A stretch of 18,752 nucleotides of DNA from Dehalococcoidales bacterium (lineage in GTDB: Bacteria; Chloroflexota; Dehalococcoidia; Dehalococcoidales; UBA5760): contig JAQTTS010000012.1 of NCBI GenBank assembly GCA_028710655.1, positions 1 through 18,752 on the forward strand. The letters are read 5' to 3'. The notes beneath the pieces were generated by a model that was given only the letters and a program-made list of their open reading frames with translations, was not told the origin of the DNA and searched no databases. This document shows positions 12,001-15,197 of this stretch, piece after piece; the first letter of the stretch is position 1; the number at the start of each line of letters is the position of its first letter. Both the position numbers and the translations under genes were made by a program.

Positions 12001-12797
12001 CCGTGACCAAATCGGACGTTGGCTTAAGCAATGTTGAAAATACCGCTCTTTCCACCTGGGCCGGATCAACCAGTATCACAACCTTAGGAACGATCGGCAC
12101 CGGCACCTGGCAGGCAAATTCCATCGCCACCGGCTATACTGCCGCGAAAGACACTACCGATGACGCCTGGGTGGGTTCAAGCCCTGTTTATGTCATGTCA
12201 GGTAATGTAGGCATCGGCACGTCGACTCCTGGAGCGAAATTAGAGATAAACGGCGGCCATTTATTGGTGCAAAACGGTAATATAGGAATAGGCAGGACCA
12301 ATCCCTCGGAAAAATTGGATATTGAGGGGCACATTAAATTGACCGGGCGCATCAGGCAGGGTTCGCTCGGGGACTTAGCGGAAATGGTGCCCCTTGCTTC
12401 CTGCGTATTGAATCCGGCTATCGTGGCCAACGCGCAAATGTTATTTGCTATACCGGAACCCGGAGATGTAGTAGTGATCGATGAGCAGGGAGGCATAAAG
12501 CGTTCAAATTCGGCTTTTGCTACCAGCGTCGTGGGGATAATTTCCACTAACCCGGCGCAAATATTACGCGACGACCTGGAAAACGCCGCCCCTGTAGTTT
12601 TAAGCGGCATAGTCCCTTGTAAAGTAACTTCGGAAAATGGTGCGATCAAGCCCGGAGACCTCTTGGTGTCTTCTTCCACTCCGGGCCATGCCATGAAGGC
12701 AGGAAAAAATCCGCCTCAAGGCACAGTCATCGGAAAAGCGCTTACAAAGCTTGAAAAAGACGTGGGCGTGGTGGAAGTGATCGTAATGATGCAATAA
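3..12797 (+). CDS. Giant repetitive fibre-like surface protein, 5'-truncated by the window edge
   Basis: The reading frame is open from the first complete codon to the TAA at 12795-12797, at least 4264 codons. A GTG at 15 can be read as a start, but there is no ribosome binding site or signal peptide there, and the preceding codons (A-R-L-Q) join to V-G like the internal 'LLQVG' segments. The true start therefore probably lies upstream. Residues below are numbered from that GTG. About 36 copies of a G-N-V-G-I-G-T-T-x-P / K-L-D-V motif run from residue 78 to about 4100. They are separated by cassettes: a DUF2793-like module (639-730), two copies of a phage-tail-fibre-like block (about 1217-1560 and 2430-2773), acidic D-D-D-Q-P-D modules, and paired K-S-D-V-G-L-S-N-V-E-N modules. 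A non-repetitive cap closes the protein (about 4111-4260). By family resemblance it is a beta-rich, probably trimeric fibre exported to the cell surface; function is inferred. No protease, sortase or transmembrane anchor is visible. Confidence 0.9.
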   Translation, partial: ARLQVGLPSAESGVGHADTGEDVYIAGNLEVDGSTWLGDASADTLTVEGSLNAPSVNMTLNNLTISNELTVNSSTYLTAESGNVGVGTTNPVAKLDVRGNIFINDGSEGAPSIAFNSAANTGIFKVSDNQIGLSSGGATIARIADTGILMDDSSKKFRIKGGAASRPAILLYSSSAVDNTGFFAPADSMIAAATGGIEQMRIDALGNVGIGTTGPAYALDVAHSDANAGLRVWRSDSTGNSLMRFSTGTTAQDQWSIGHNQGAAGFEIKDIVNNLWRLFIKGSDGNVGVGTTSPQAAIDVRGVGIVNIGTSSAGGKLRFGGEAGSDQNSITYNNGEFGIRTAQNNGIRMYTNSDADSVNPELVILNDGNIGIGTTGPSQKLHVTGNMRLTGALYDANNEAGGGGQVLSATGSGIDWVDVSSLPAVENANLLDNLDSSQFLRSDTSDNFTSGSLTTDQETTLAVNGNLSIGDTDIALTGASTNLAATGNFSVNADQLFIKKADGNIGIGTTSPGAPLDVEGAAQFGSGNVNLIDATGKLAGLGSTYLANTNISQLTNDSAFISDDTSVPKNHLTNTGTLVFDWADDEVSDTLTASKFVGSGSTTDAIDLATTEVAGTLSTDRYSAYSDLNAEGRLGDDEAADLTSKQYVDNRVSGLSWKESVKDKDSGTPPGTPAAGDRYLIASGATGDWSGHDLDLTEWNGSSWVFEDAEISDAVLIDDEVSAYVFNGTVWIPITGASAYTWGAGLSATGNTINVGAGDGISVGTDTVALSTPGTLTVSSSNSSANNHTHAITSSSNPGVAASIVSTDVNGGIQLLRLGVGASSDTNNRITLANGGQIGQAAGPLIEFDDTLNNLKITGAKVGIGLGGSSPVGLLQVGTSPNAPLLIMASGNVGVGTTSPAQRLDVNGTARMSGIQMTSSPVSGWVLTSDNSGSGSWQPLPAGADNLGNHTATTNIKMSGFWLSNDGNNEGVLVATDGNVGIGTSTPGAKLEVENDLKIGLNSDPNWGFIARTLDTGSGVDLRWDRYNAGTLYQNFMSFKGSNGFIGIGAQNPVTQLQISYSDLSTDSVTGGLTLLNYGSAAGDFVGIRLSTYGNADGGLYPKQFIGAVRDSAGAGKGDIVFLNQNSVNDTIVSAADERMRIKYDGNVGIGTTNPLAALDMGSGGIRLGGTTQTSWPVNAPTNVDYIVGTANGILTNEQSLGALTTGLLKNTVSGGTGTLSTAVSGTDYVVPSVSSLSSLTSIGTTLNGILKAASGALSGAVSGTDYAPATSGSAILKGNAAGGFSSAVSGTDYAPATSGSAILKGNGAGGFSNAVAGTDYVTAGSTNTFTNKTIDANGTGNSISNLETADFAANVVDTDTTLAANSNTRIPSQAAAKSYIDNSIAGLKWKQSVRASTTGSGTLASSFENGDAIDGVTLATGDRILVKNQASQAENGIYTVNATGAPTRATDADNSAEVLQAAVFIEEGTANADTAWVMSTNAPIILNSTGLAFTQFTGAAAYTWGDGLTSTGNTISVGAGTGITVTADAVAHTDTSSQANSDNSNGTVVQDITLDTMGHLTGIATTDLDSRYMNSSGGDTMTGTLTFSGVPIDITTVNNEHLAFMPNGSGNVGIGTTGPGAVLDVNGNIRTLTGTLEIGNVNTGQANSYLKFNPPTQGQQVFWIDNTGSLLRFSMGGSVGQANHMTINSSGNVGIGTTAPLGLLQVGTSPNPPLIVTAGGSVGIGTTAPGTKLEVIRDSDGAAVAQFGVSAGGDDTYFQIYAYTNNYATEYMRDVVMFYAPVANTQAYELFAPNHIRFNTDSWSAAGEKMRITNNGNVGIGTTNPAAQLHTTGAVRLAGLSGASQTTAIMTDGSGNLSTRALGTMAFSSTDDDQPDDDNEVPNNISINNGNLYSLSGTGNAGIGTSSPSAKLDVVSNGSDTFMLRLAKTVSGTGENYLKLVGDTQAWDIGIGENTHGLVPNTFSIGRSGLAYDFTIDPSGSFGMGYNKPGTAKLAINGNVGIGTTNPLSKLSIAGLSSGSQTTALMTDGSGNISTRALGTMAFSSTDDDQPDDDSEVPNNISINNGNLYSMSGTGNVGIGTTLPGFALDVNGDVRGIKFRTANMMFKEGASSEMQLRNAADSAFAGLNTGSSLLYAGTLDFWYAGTGVITARARTSNPGEANALVLKAGDSGGNQVEVARLQGSATASPAFEISKGKLTGSLDGNANVMANVGNIGIGRTNPLSKLHIKPNTNNEDVITIDGINHATNTFYNFTVGDAISPSRQGFRFGYDSATRWDLRMSSYDKISFWTGDNIALSSPRMTIESAGNVGIGTTNPLAALDMGSGGIRLGGTTRTSWPSGVIDATYITQTTDPTLTAEQALSGLATGLLKNTNGTGVLTIASAGTDFAPATSGSAILKGNGAGGFSSAVSGTDYAPATSGSAILKGNGAGGFSTAVSGTDYVVPSVSSLSSLTSIGTTLNGILKAASGALSGAVSGTDYAPATSGSAILKGNAAGGFSSAVSGTDYAPATSGSAILKGNGAGGFSNAVAGTDYVTAGSTNTFTNKTIDANGTGNSISNLETADFAANVVDTDTTLAANSNTRIPSQAAAKSYIDNSIAGLKWKQSVRASTTGSGTLASSFENGDAIDGVTLATGDRILVKNQASQAENGIYTVNATGAPTRATDADNSAEVLQAAVFIEEGTANADTAWVMSTNAPIILNSTGLAFTQFTGAAAYTWGDGLTSTGNTISVGAGTGITVTADAVAHTDTSSQANSDNSNGTVVQDITLDTMGHLTGIGTTDLDTRFAPISGSANYVQLQGSTPGTQQTGNIRISGAGIFGGNVGIGTTAPGDLLEVYGNGKGINIRAATENQSNSGNIRFLENATAGIRLHYDGTVGASGLGALLIRDNDDSSEIAAFTREGSVGIGTTSPATGRKLHLAGGGVGVDGGVTGNGNANNGGVLYLKNTDNAWWIGHTTAEDIEFVGSGTGNRSWRFMDGVSERVRINMLSGNVGLGTTNPQAKLNIFAANGPYISLGQGGTAALGSIGWSGSGENRMFLGYAANENLDIFSNGNVGVNLTTLPGTKFQVNGNASIGYSTGSAASANGLSVSGSVGIGTTTPSEKLHVVGNLYLDNGGIVIKNSTGPVTRTVLRATSSDVNGLRLLIDGGGPVIMGGGESAGAIDTNVSAGSEELYLAADPTGTSQAIRFLTSLQNNWAGRVEAMTILGNGNAGIGTASPAAQLHTTGSVRLAGLSGASETTAIMTDGSGNLSTRALGTMAFTSTDDDQPDSDAEVPDNISINNGNLYSLSGTGNVGIGTTNPGNITGALLQIGDSIANSSARILLGKTATTSETNLPFMQHSNILNGGASNDLAMGAHSSTGGVIFYTGASSSSVPMTGNNLIRMAITSAGNVGIGTTNPLAALDVGSGGIRLGGVTQTSWPVSGFANPMTNLGDIIYGGSGGAATRLGGASGFLKSTGAAAPTWSAVTKSDVGLSNVENTALSTWTGSASITTLGTIGTGTWQANSIATGYTAAKDTTDDSWTGTGNVYTTSGNVGIGITGPGAKLHVADGNIRMNNDQSLEAVNTIGSIQPLATLDLTNRAQYAPFTAINGWGIGTATNARIEGDSSGGNRLSFYVNSAIERMRIDANGNVGIGTTNPQYGKLEIKTDATNVGGLTLYRGAGATGRSWITSGDTWLMQRGTTDTAGIAISSNGNVGIGTTNPLSRLSIVGLGSGSQTTAIMTDGSGNLSTRALGTMAFTSTDDDQPDSDAEVPDNISINNGNLYSLSGTGNVGIGTSSTSGKLHVNGNIIANTGELTGDSNHFVIRSGGGVNAIDFEVADTGPAKVRINNNGNVGIGTTAPRDKIEISKVGAGNQVGIRFEDPTASNWGARVYFDDTPSLFKIVTISDSAELLGIAIGRDSGNVGIGTTSPIYKLDVNGTARIATSLNTPKLSNLTSNGFVKTSGGDGTLSVDTSSYMSNPMTTAGDIIYGGTAGAPTRLGGASGFLKSTGAATPSWSAVTKSDVGLSNVENTALSTWAGSTSITTLGTIGTGTWQANSIATGYTAAKDTTDDAWVGSSPVYVMSGNVGIGTSTPGAKLEINGGHLLVQNGNIGIGRTNPSEKLDIEGHIKLTGRIRQGSLGDLAEMVPLASCVLNPAIVANAQMLFAIPEPGDVVVIDEQGGIKRSNSAFATSVVGIISTNPAQILRDDLENAAPVVLSGIVPCKVTSENGAIKPGDLLVSSSTPGHAMKAGKNPPQGTVIGKALTKLEKDVGVVEVIVMMQ
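1929..2204 (+). other. DUF2793-like phage-tail module within the giant protein
   Basis: Residues about 639-730 read T-S-K-Q-Y-V-D-N, then G-L-S-W-K-E-S-V, then A-G-D-R-Y-L-I-A-S-G-A-T-G-D-W-S-G-H-D, then a W-N-G-S-S-W-V-F strand and finally A-Y-V-F-N-G-T-V-W-I. The order 'GDRYLI..GATG.W.GH....W.G..W.F' followed by 'YVFNGT.W' matches my recollection of the DUF2793 family from phage and prophage tail proteins. The flanks (Y-V-D-N..G-L-x-W-K-x-S-V before, A-Y-T-W-G-x-G-L after) are the same ones that surround the different cores at 4128-4530 and 7767-8169. Confidence 0.6.
2832..2963 (+). repeat. ADNLGNH cassette, gene 1 copy (partner in gene 3)
   Basis: These 44 codons begin A-D-N-L-G-N-H, pass through M-S-G-F-W-L-S-N-D-G and end in a G-N-V-G-I-G-T-S-T-P motif. 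The segment at 16311-16442 in gene 3 has the same length with no gap and about three quarters identical residues. It is direct evidence that genes 1 and 3 share cassettes. Confidence 0.8.
3438..3533 (+). repeat. 96-bp motif plus GSGGIRLGGTT module (five copies in the window)
   Basis: The module is exactly 32 codons: a G-N-V-G-I-G-T-T motif, L-A-A-L-D-M, then G-S-G-G-I-R-L-G-G-T-T-Q-T-S-W-P. The other copies are at 6924-7019 and 10170-10265 in gene 1, and at 16209-16304 and 18291-18386 in gene 3. All five have the same length, although synonymous sites and some residues differ. In gene 1 the copies at 3438 and 6924 directly precede the L-L-K-N-T / S-G-T-D-Y tandem regions, and the copy at 10170 directly precedes the N-P-M-T cassette. 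The module therefore marks a recurrent junction. Confidence 0.85.
3661..4695 (+). repeat. 1035-bp perfect direct repeat, copy A
   Basis: Reading base by base, this segment is identical to 7300-8334. The first mismatches are at 3660/7299 and 4696/8335. The offset of 3639 bp is a multiple of three, so both copies encode the same 344-345 residues. In order they contain S-G-T-D-Y repeats, an N-T-F-T-N-K-T-I-D-A-N-G-T-G-N stretch, S-Y-I-D-N..G-L-K-W-K-Q-S-V-R, a domain with G-D-R-I-L-V-K-N-Q and E-N-G-I-Y-T-V, then A-Y-T-W-G-D-G-L and a G-H-L-T-G-I end. The central domain resembles a very common phage tail-fibre module. It is one of the more GC-rich parts of the gene (39 of 60 bases at 4561-4620). 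Confidence 0.95.
3801..3962 (+). repeat. Two 81-bp tandem units (YAPATSGSAILKGN..AVSGTD)
   Basis: Two consecutive 27-residue units start at the TAC codons 3801 and 3882. Each reads Y-A-P-A-T-S-G-S-A-I-L-K-G-N, then a glycine-rich turn and A-V-S/A-G-T-D. A shortened, degenerate unit (L-N-G-I-L-K-A-A-S-G-A-L-S-G-A-V-S-G-T-D) lies just upstream. The pair recurs at 7440-7601 inside the second long repeat. Confidence 0.9.
5511..5717 (+). repeat. Acidic DDDQPD module, copy 1
   Basis: About 69 codons: a L-S-G-A-S-Q-T-T-A-I-M-T-D-G-S-G-N-L stretch, then L-G-T-M-A-F-S-S-T-D-D-D-Q-P-D-D-D-N-E-V-P, then N-I-S-I-N-N-G-N-L-Y-S and a closing G-N-A-G-I-G motif. The cluster of acidic residues could bind divalent metal, which is inference. 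Each of the four gene 1 copies follows a G-x-x-G-I-G repeat directly and leads into another. Confidence 0.85.
6036..6245 (+). repeat. Acidic DDDQPD module, copy 2
   Basis: Same layout as the copy at 5511, with L-S-I-A-G-L-S-S-G-S-Q-T-T-A-L at the front and D-D-D-S-E-V-P in the acidic part. It lies only about 320 bp after copy 1 and differs from it at many synonymous sites, so it is an older duplication. Confidence 0.85.
7164..7325 (+). repeat. Two extra 81-bp tandem units before the second long repeat
   Basis: Units start at 7164 (TTT, reading F-A-P-A) and 7245 (TAC, reading Y-A-P-A). They run straight into the perfect 1035-bp repeat, which begins inside the second unit at 7300. No equivalent units precede copy A at 3661, so the tandem tract differs in copy number between the two locations. 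Confidence 0.85.
7300..8334 (+). repeat. 1035-bp perfect direct repeat, copy B
   Basis: Identical to 3661-4695 at every base I compared, including all synonymous positions. The sequences on both sides differ from those around copy A: copy B continues G-I-G-T-T-D-L-D-T-R-F-A-P and copy A continues G-I-A-T-T-D-L-D-S-R-Y-M-N. The downstream neighbours thus remain related for a few codons, which suggests an older duplication partly overwritten by recent sequence homogenisation. Confidence 0.95.
9687..9893 (+). repeat. Acidic DDDQPD module, copy 3
   Basis: Closest in its first half to copy 1, sharing the preceding A-A-Q-L-H-T-T-G and then R-L-A-G-L-S-G-A-S. Its acidic part is D-D-D-Q-P-D-S-D-A-E-V-P-D-N, shared with copy 4. 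This mixed resemblance fits recombination between copies. Confidence 0.85.
10281..10616 (+). repeat. NPMT..KSDVGLSNVENT cassette, copy 1
   Basis: These 112 codons read N-P-M-T-N-L-G-D-I-I-Y-G-G, then T-R-L-G-G-A-S-G-F-L-K-S-T-G, then V-T-K-S-D-V-G-L-S-N-V-E-N-T, then T-T-L-G-T-I-G-T-G-T-W-Q, and end in a G-N-V-G-I-G motif. The 'KSDVGLSNVENT' and 'TTLGTIGTGTWQ' strands are typical of phage tail-fibre proteins. The partner copy at 11883-12218 has the same length without gaps. Confidence 0.85.
11121..11330 (+). repeat. Acidic DDDQPD module, copy 4
   Basis: The front resembles copy 2 (preceded by N-P-L-S-R, then L-S-I-V-G-L-G-S-G-S-Q). The acidic part is like copy 3 (D-S-D-A-E-V-P-D-N). A fifth, partial relative of the front half is at 17505-17583 in gene 3, and a relative of the acidic half is at 18472-18587. 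Confidence 0.85.
11883..12218 (+). repeat. NPMT..KSDVGLSNVENT cassette, copy 2
   Basis: Aligned without gaps to 10281-10616 at an offset of 1602 bp. The DNA has diverged overall but keeps fully conserved stretches around T-R-L-G-G-A-S-G-F and around G-T-W-Q-A-N-S-I-A-T-G-Y. It is the last large cassette before the C-terminal cap. Confidence 0.85.
12345..12794 (+). other. Non-repetitive C-terminal cap domain of the giant protein
   Basis: Residues about 4111-4260 read G-R-I-R-Q-G-S-L-G-D-L-A-E-M-V-P, then E-P-G-D-V-V-V-I-D, then V-V-G-I-I-S-T-N-P, then L-S-G-I-V-P-C-K-V, then I-K-P-G-D-L-L-V-S-S-S-T-P-G-H-A-M-K, then G-T-V-I-G-K-A-L and a final V-V-E-V-I-V-M-M-Q. I recognise the 'GDVVVID..VVGIIS..LSG.V.CKV..G.IKPGDLL..S.TPGHAMK' order from the ends of other long bacterial repeat proteins, and it loosely recalls autoprocessing tail-fibre chaperone domains (Peptidase G2-like). 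I see no proven catalytic residues. It probably nucleates folding or caps the fibre (inference). Confidence 0.65.
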
Positions 12798-12810
12798 AGT
12801 TGCAAGCGGA

Positions 12811-12817
12811 AGTAGGG
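12811..12817 (+). promoter_or_regulatory. Weak ribosome binding site for the LamG gene
   Basis: AGTAGGG lies 11 bases before the ATG at 12829, in the 31-bp gap after the giant gene. It is a poor Shine-Dalgarno match. The gap has no hairpin or poly-T run, so read-through or coupling from the giant gene is likely. Confidence 0.4.
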
Positions 12818-12828
12818 CACCTGCTGAT

Positions 12829-15108
12829 ATGAACAAAACAAAATTAGCGACATCTATAACCGTAGTTTTTATGCTCTGTTTTTTATCTACCGGATCCGTT
12901 TTTGCTGAGTTTATTCTCGGCTCAGGCGCGAAAGGAGCCGCGCCTGTAGCTTATTGGGATTTTGAAGAGACAAGCGGAACCACGGTTTATGATAAAAGCG
13001 GTAACAATCACGGCAGCCGCAGCTGGGGAGATTATGGAACTGCGGATACGGGTACCACTACAACCATAGTCAAAGAAACCGCCCCTGACTGGCAATTAAG
13101 TTATTCCAATGATTATTATAATGGATGGACCTTTGAAGCAACCAGCGGCCCTGCCCAGGGCCAGACCGCTACTGTTACCGACTTTGTGGTTGCAAGCGGG
13201 CAGAACGATAAAAGTATTTATCTTTCTGCCGCTCTAACCGGGTTTGCCGCTGGCCATAATTACCATATTTATAAAAATACCGGCATGGCGACTTTGTCGG
13301 CTTCCGGAAAATACGGCTCGGCCATGAAATTCGACGGATATGATGATTACGTTAATTTAGGTTCCGCCGCTCCGGCTCTTTCCGAGATTTCCGGAAACAA
13401 ATTAACTATCACCGCCTGGGTCTATCCTGAAAGCGGAACCGGCACGATCATTACCAAGAACGGGCCATTACACATTCGTTTAACCGGAAATAGGCTTTAT
13501 GCGGCAATTCTTGCTCCCGGCTGGCAAAACGTAACCGGGAATATCAACATCCCGCTGAACCAATGGACGCATGTCGCAGTTGTTTACGACGGATCTTATA
13601 CTCGCCTATACGTCAACGGAGTATTCGATAACTCCATGGCCCAGAGCGGAAACCTGGGCGGAGATGGGTGGACCCAGATCGGCAGGAATAACAACGGCGG
13701 TGCCAACGGTAATCCGACAGATTATTTTAAGGGCCTGATCGACGAATTAAAGATTTACAACAGGGCGCTCACTGTTGATGAAATTAATATGGAATATGAT
13801 TCCGGATCATCTGTCCATTTGGGCAGTTCATCTTCGGGAACGTATGATCCCTGGGGAGGCAATCCTCCGATCGCCTGGTGGAGCTTTGATGAAAACAGCG
13901 GAACAATTGCCTATGACCGCTCGGGAAACAGCAATAACGGGACGGTCTCTAACGCCGCCTGGGCACACGGCAAACACGGAAACGCCTTAAGTTTTGATGG
14001 AGACGGAGATTACGTCAGTGTTTCCTCTATCAGTACCGCAAGAACACAGGAAGCCTGGGTTTATATCACAGAACAGGCAAGCGTTAAAGGGGATAGAAAT
14101 TATTTATTCAGTAATTTTTACCAACATTATGCTAATAATTATTTTTATTTTGAGGGAACGGCCGATCTAATAAATTGGCTCCCTTCAATCAATACCTGGT
14201 ATCACCTGGCTTTGACTTATACTGACCCGGCTAATACAAACACCGCAAAGCTTTATGTCAATGGAGTGCCGTATAACGTAACACAACAGTCCAGCCTGCA
14301 CGATATAGATCCGATAACATCCATAAGCTTTAGCTTGGCGAACAATGCCTTTAAAGGCTTAATTGATGACGTCCGTATTTACGATTACGTCCGCACACCG
14401 GCCCAAATTGCGTGGGATTATAATAAAGGCAAGCCGGTAGGGCACTGGAATATGGACGAGGCGACCAGCGGCTCGGCGGTGGGGTCTGGCAATATTAAGG
14501 ACAGCTCCGGCCAGGGCAATAACGGTTCAGGGGCAGGCTCAAATATCGCTTGGACTACAGGAAAATACGGCGGAGCCTTGAGCTTTAACGGGACCAGTGA
14601 TTATGTGAATGTCGGTGATCCCGGAACCGGCGCGCTCGATTTTGGTGTAGGAGATTTTTCCCTTTCTGCCTGGTTTTATTTATCTTCTCTTCCGGCGGAA
14701 TGGAAAAGTATTATTAATAAGGGGTCTGCAGGATCTACGGGATATGGCATGGAGATAAATAGCAGTAATTATTTTACTTGTTCGATCCAAGCAGCAGGCG
14801 GCACTAATCAGCATGTAGCCGGCTCTATTCCAACTACGGGAAGTTGGCATCACGGCGCCTGCGTTTTTGATAGAGACAATAATATCGCTGTTTATCTGGA
14901 TGGAAAACAAGTCCAGAGTTCCGGGTATGCCTCGGGAAACACAAACTCTGTAGATACCGGCTCCGCATTTAATATTGGGCGTCATACGGGGGGTAGTTGG
15001 TATTTTAATGGTAATATCGACGACGCGCGTGCCTATAACTATGCCCGCACAGCAGACCAGATAAAAGAAGATTATAACGAAGGCGCGTCAGTGCGTTTGG
15101 GGAACTAA
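12829..15108 (+). CDS. Secreted protein with three LamG/concanavalin-like domains
   Basis: 759 residues. The start at ATG 12829 is supported by an immediate signal peptide: M-N-K-T-K, a hydrophobic stretch at residues 8-20, and a likely V-F-A | E cleavage after residue 26. Three LamG (laminin G-like, concanavalin-type jelly roll) domains follow. Domain 1 starts at P-V-A-Y-W-D-F-E-E (39), resumes at K-Y-G-S-A-M-K-F-D-G (161) and ends at G-L-I-D-E-L-K-I-Y-N-R-A (about 313). Domain 2 runs from I-A-W-W-S-F-D-E-N (348) to L-I-D-D-V-R-I-Y-D-Y (520). Domain 3 runs from G-H-W-N-M-D-E (538) to I-D-D-A-R-A-Y-N-Y (738). Each has the D-x-S-G-N/Q hallmark and an L-Y/V-x-N/D-G strand. Apart from one cysteine inside the signal peptide, the only cysteines are C651 and C678 in domain 3, a possible disulfide. 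Such domains usually bind glycans or proteins. No catalytic domain is present, so a cell-surface or matrix binding role is inferred. Confidence 0.93.
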   Translation: MNKTKLATSITVVFMLCFLSTGSVFAEFILGSGAKGAAPVAYWDFEETSGTTVYDKSGNNHGSRSWGDYGTADTGTTTTIVKETAPDWQLSYSNDYYNGWTFEATSGPAQGQTATVTDFVVASGQNDKSIYLSAALTGFAAGHNYHIYKNTGMATLSASGKYGSAMKFDGYDDYVNLGSAAPALSEISGNKLTITAWVYPESGTGTIITKNGPLHIRLTGNRLYAAILAPGWQNVTGNINIPLNQWTHVAVVYDGSYTRLYVNGVFDNSMAQSGNLGGDGWTQIGRNNNGGANGNPTDYFKGLIDELKIYNRALTVDEINMEYDSGSSVHLGSSSSGTYDPWGGNPPIAWWSFDENSGTIAYDRSGNSNNGTVSNAAWAHGKHGNALSFDGDGDYVSVSSISTARTQEAWVYITEQASVKGDRNYLFSNFYQHYANNYFYFEGTADLINWLPSINTWYHLALTYTDPANTNTAKLYVNGVPYNVTQQSSLHDIDPITSISFSLANNAFKGLIDDVRIYDYVRTPAQIAWDYNKGKPVGHWNMDEATSGSAVGSGNIKDSSGQGNNGSGAGSNIAWTTGKYGGALSFNGTSDYVNVGDPGTGALDFGVGDFSLSAWFYLSSLPAEWKSIINKGSAGSTGYGMEINSSNYFTCSIQAAGGTNQHVAGSIPTTGSWHHGACVFDRDNNIAVYLDGKQVQSSGYASGNTNSVDTGSAFNIGRHTGGSWYFNGNIDDARAYNYARTADQIKEDYNEGASVRLGN
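13012..13302 (+). other. Module inserted in the first LamG domain
   Basis: Residues about 62-158 separate the D-K-S-G-N-N-H-G strand from the K-Y-G-S-A-M-K-F-D-G strand. In LamG domains 2 and 3 these two elements are only about 10-20 residues apart. The insert contains N-D-Y-Y-N-G-W-T-F, then T-S-G-P-A-Q-G-Q-T-A-T-V-T-D-F and an H-N-Y-H-I-Y end. I recall similar 'DDYYNGxxxxxTSGxxAGQxxxVTDY' modules from phage and surface proteins. The jelly roll would have to accommodate it as a loop. Confidence 0.6.
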
Positions 15109-15197
15109 TGCAAAATCTTATCACGTCTTTATTTTCTGATATTATCAAAAATATAAATAAAACTTTTTTGGGCATCATCAAAATAAGGAGGAATGAA
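15109..15197 (+). other. AT-rich gap between the LamG gene and the third gene
   Basis: This 89-bp stretch is clearly richer in A and T than the flanking genes. I see no terminator hairpin. TATAAAT occurs near 15161-15167 and could be a -10 element, but no good -35 box sits at the right distance. The whole gap is also an open reading frame in phase with gene 3, from an ATG at 15108 that overlaps the TAA of the LamG gene. Confidence 0.4.
15185..15191 (+). promoter_or_regulatory. Strong ribosome binding site fixing the start of gene 3
   Basis: AAGGAGG, a full Shine-Dalgarno sequence, ends six bases before the ATG at 15198. An out-of-frame ATG at 15193 meets a stop after nine codons. The site selects 15198 over the in-frame upstream ATG at 15108. 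Confidence 0.85.

Larger units (their letters stand above)
246..12320 (+). repeat. Dispersed GNVGIGTT-type repeat array in the giant gene
   Basis: Roughly 36 in-frame copies of a short motif occur here, counting degenerate ones such as those near 2586 and 5950. The core is G-N-V-G-I-G-T-T-N/S/A/G-P, then usually two or three variable residues and a hydrophobic K/A-L-D/E/H-V strand. Many copies are preceded by E-R-M-R-I-D or similar (for example before 3438, 5451 and 10890). Spacing varies from about 30 to more than 300 residues, so this is a dispersed rather than a strict tandem repeat. The same signature is common in tail-fibre-like and long bacterial surface proteins. At DNA level at least four gene 1 copies (5076, 5451, 10890, 11082) share the exact 18-mer GGCAACGTCGGCATCGGC. 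Confidence 0.9.

Noticed and set aside
246..12320. CRISPR array
   Set aside because: The repeats are short, irregularly spaced, in frame and variable at synonymous sites, and the spacers are coding cassettes of uneven length.
1028..12694. Many minus-strand open frames containing a V-V-P-M-P-T-L-P-like repeat
   Set aside because: They are reverse-complement shadows of the G-N-V-G-I-G-T-T motif. The recurrence comes from the coding strand, and none has a credible start context or domain.
12345..12794. Peptidase S74 intramolecular chaperone at the C-terminus
   Set aside because: The motif array often accompanies S74 domains, but the expected S-D-x-R-x-K-x-x-I start and helical tail are absent; the cap is a different domain.
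15109..15197. Terminator and new promoter between genes 2 and 3
   Set aside because: There is no hairpin, only short A/T runs. The TATAAAT lacks a convincing -35 partner, so a promoter is not claimed as a feature.
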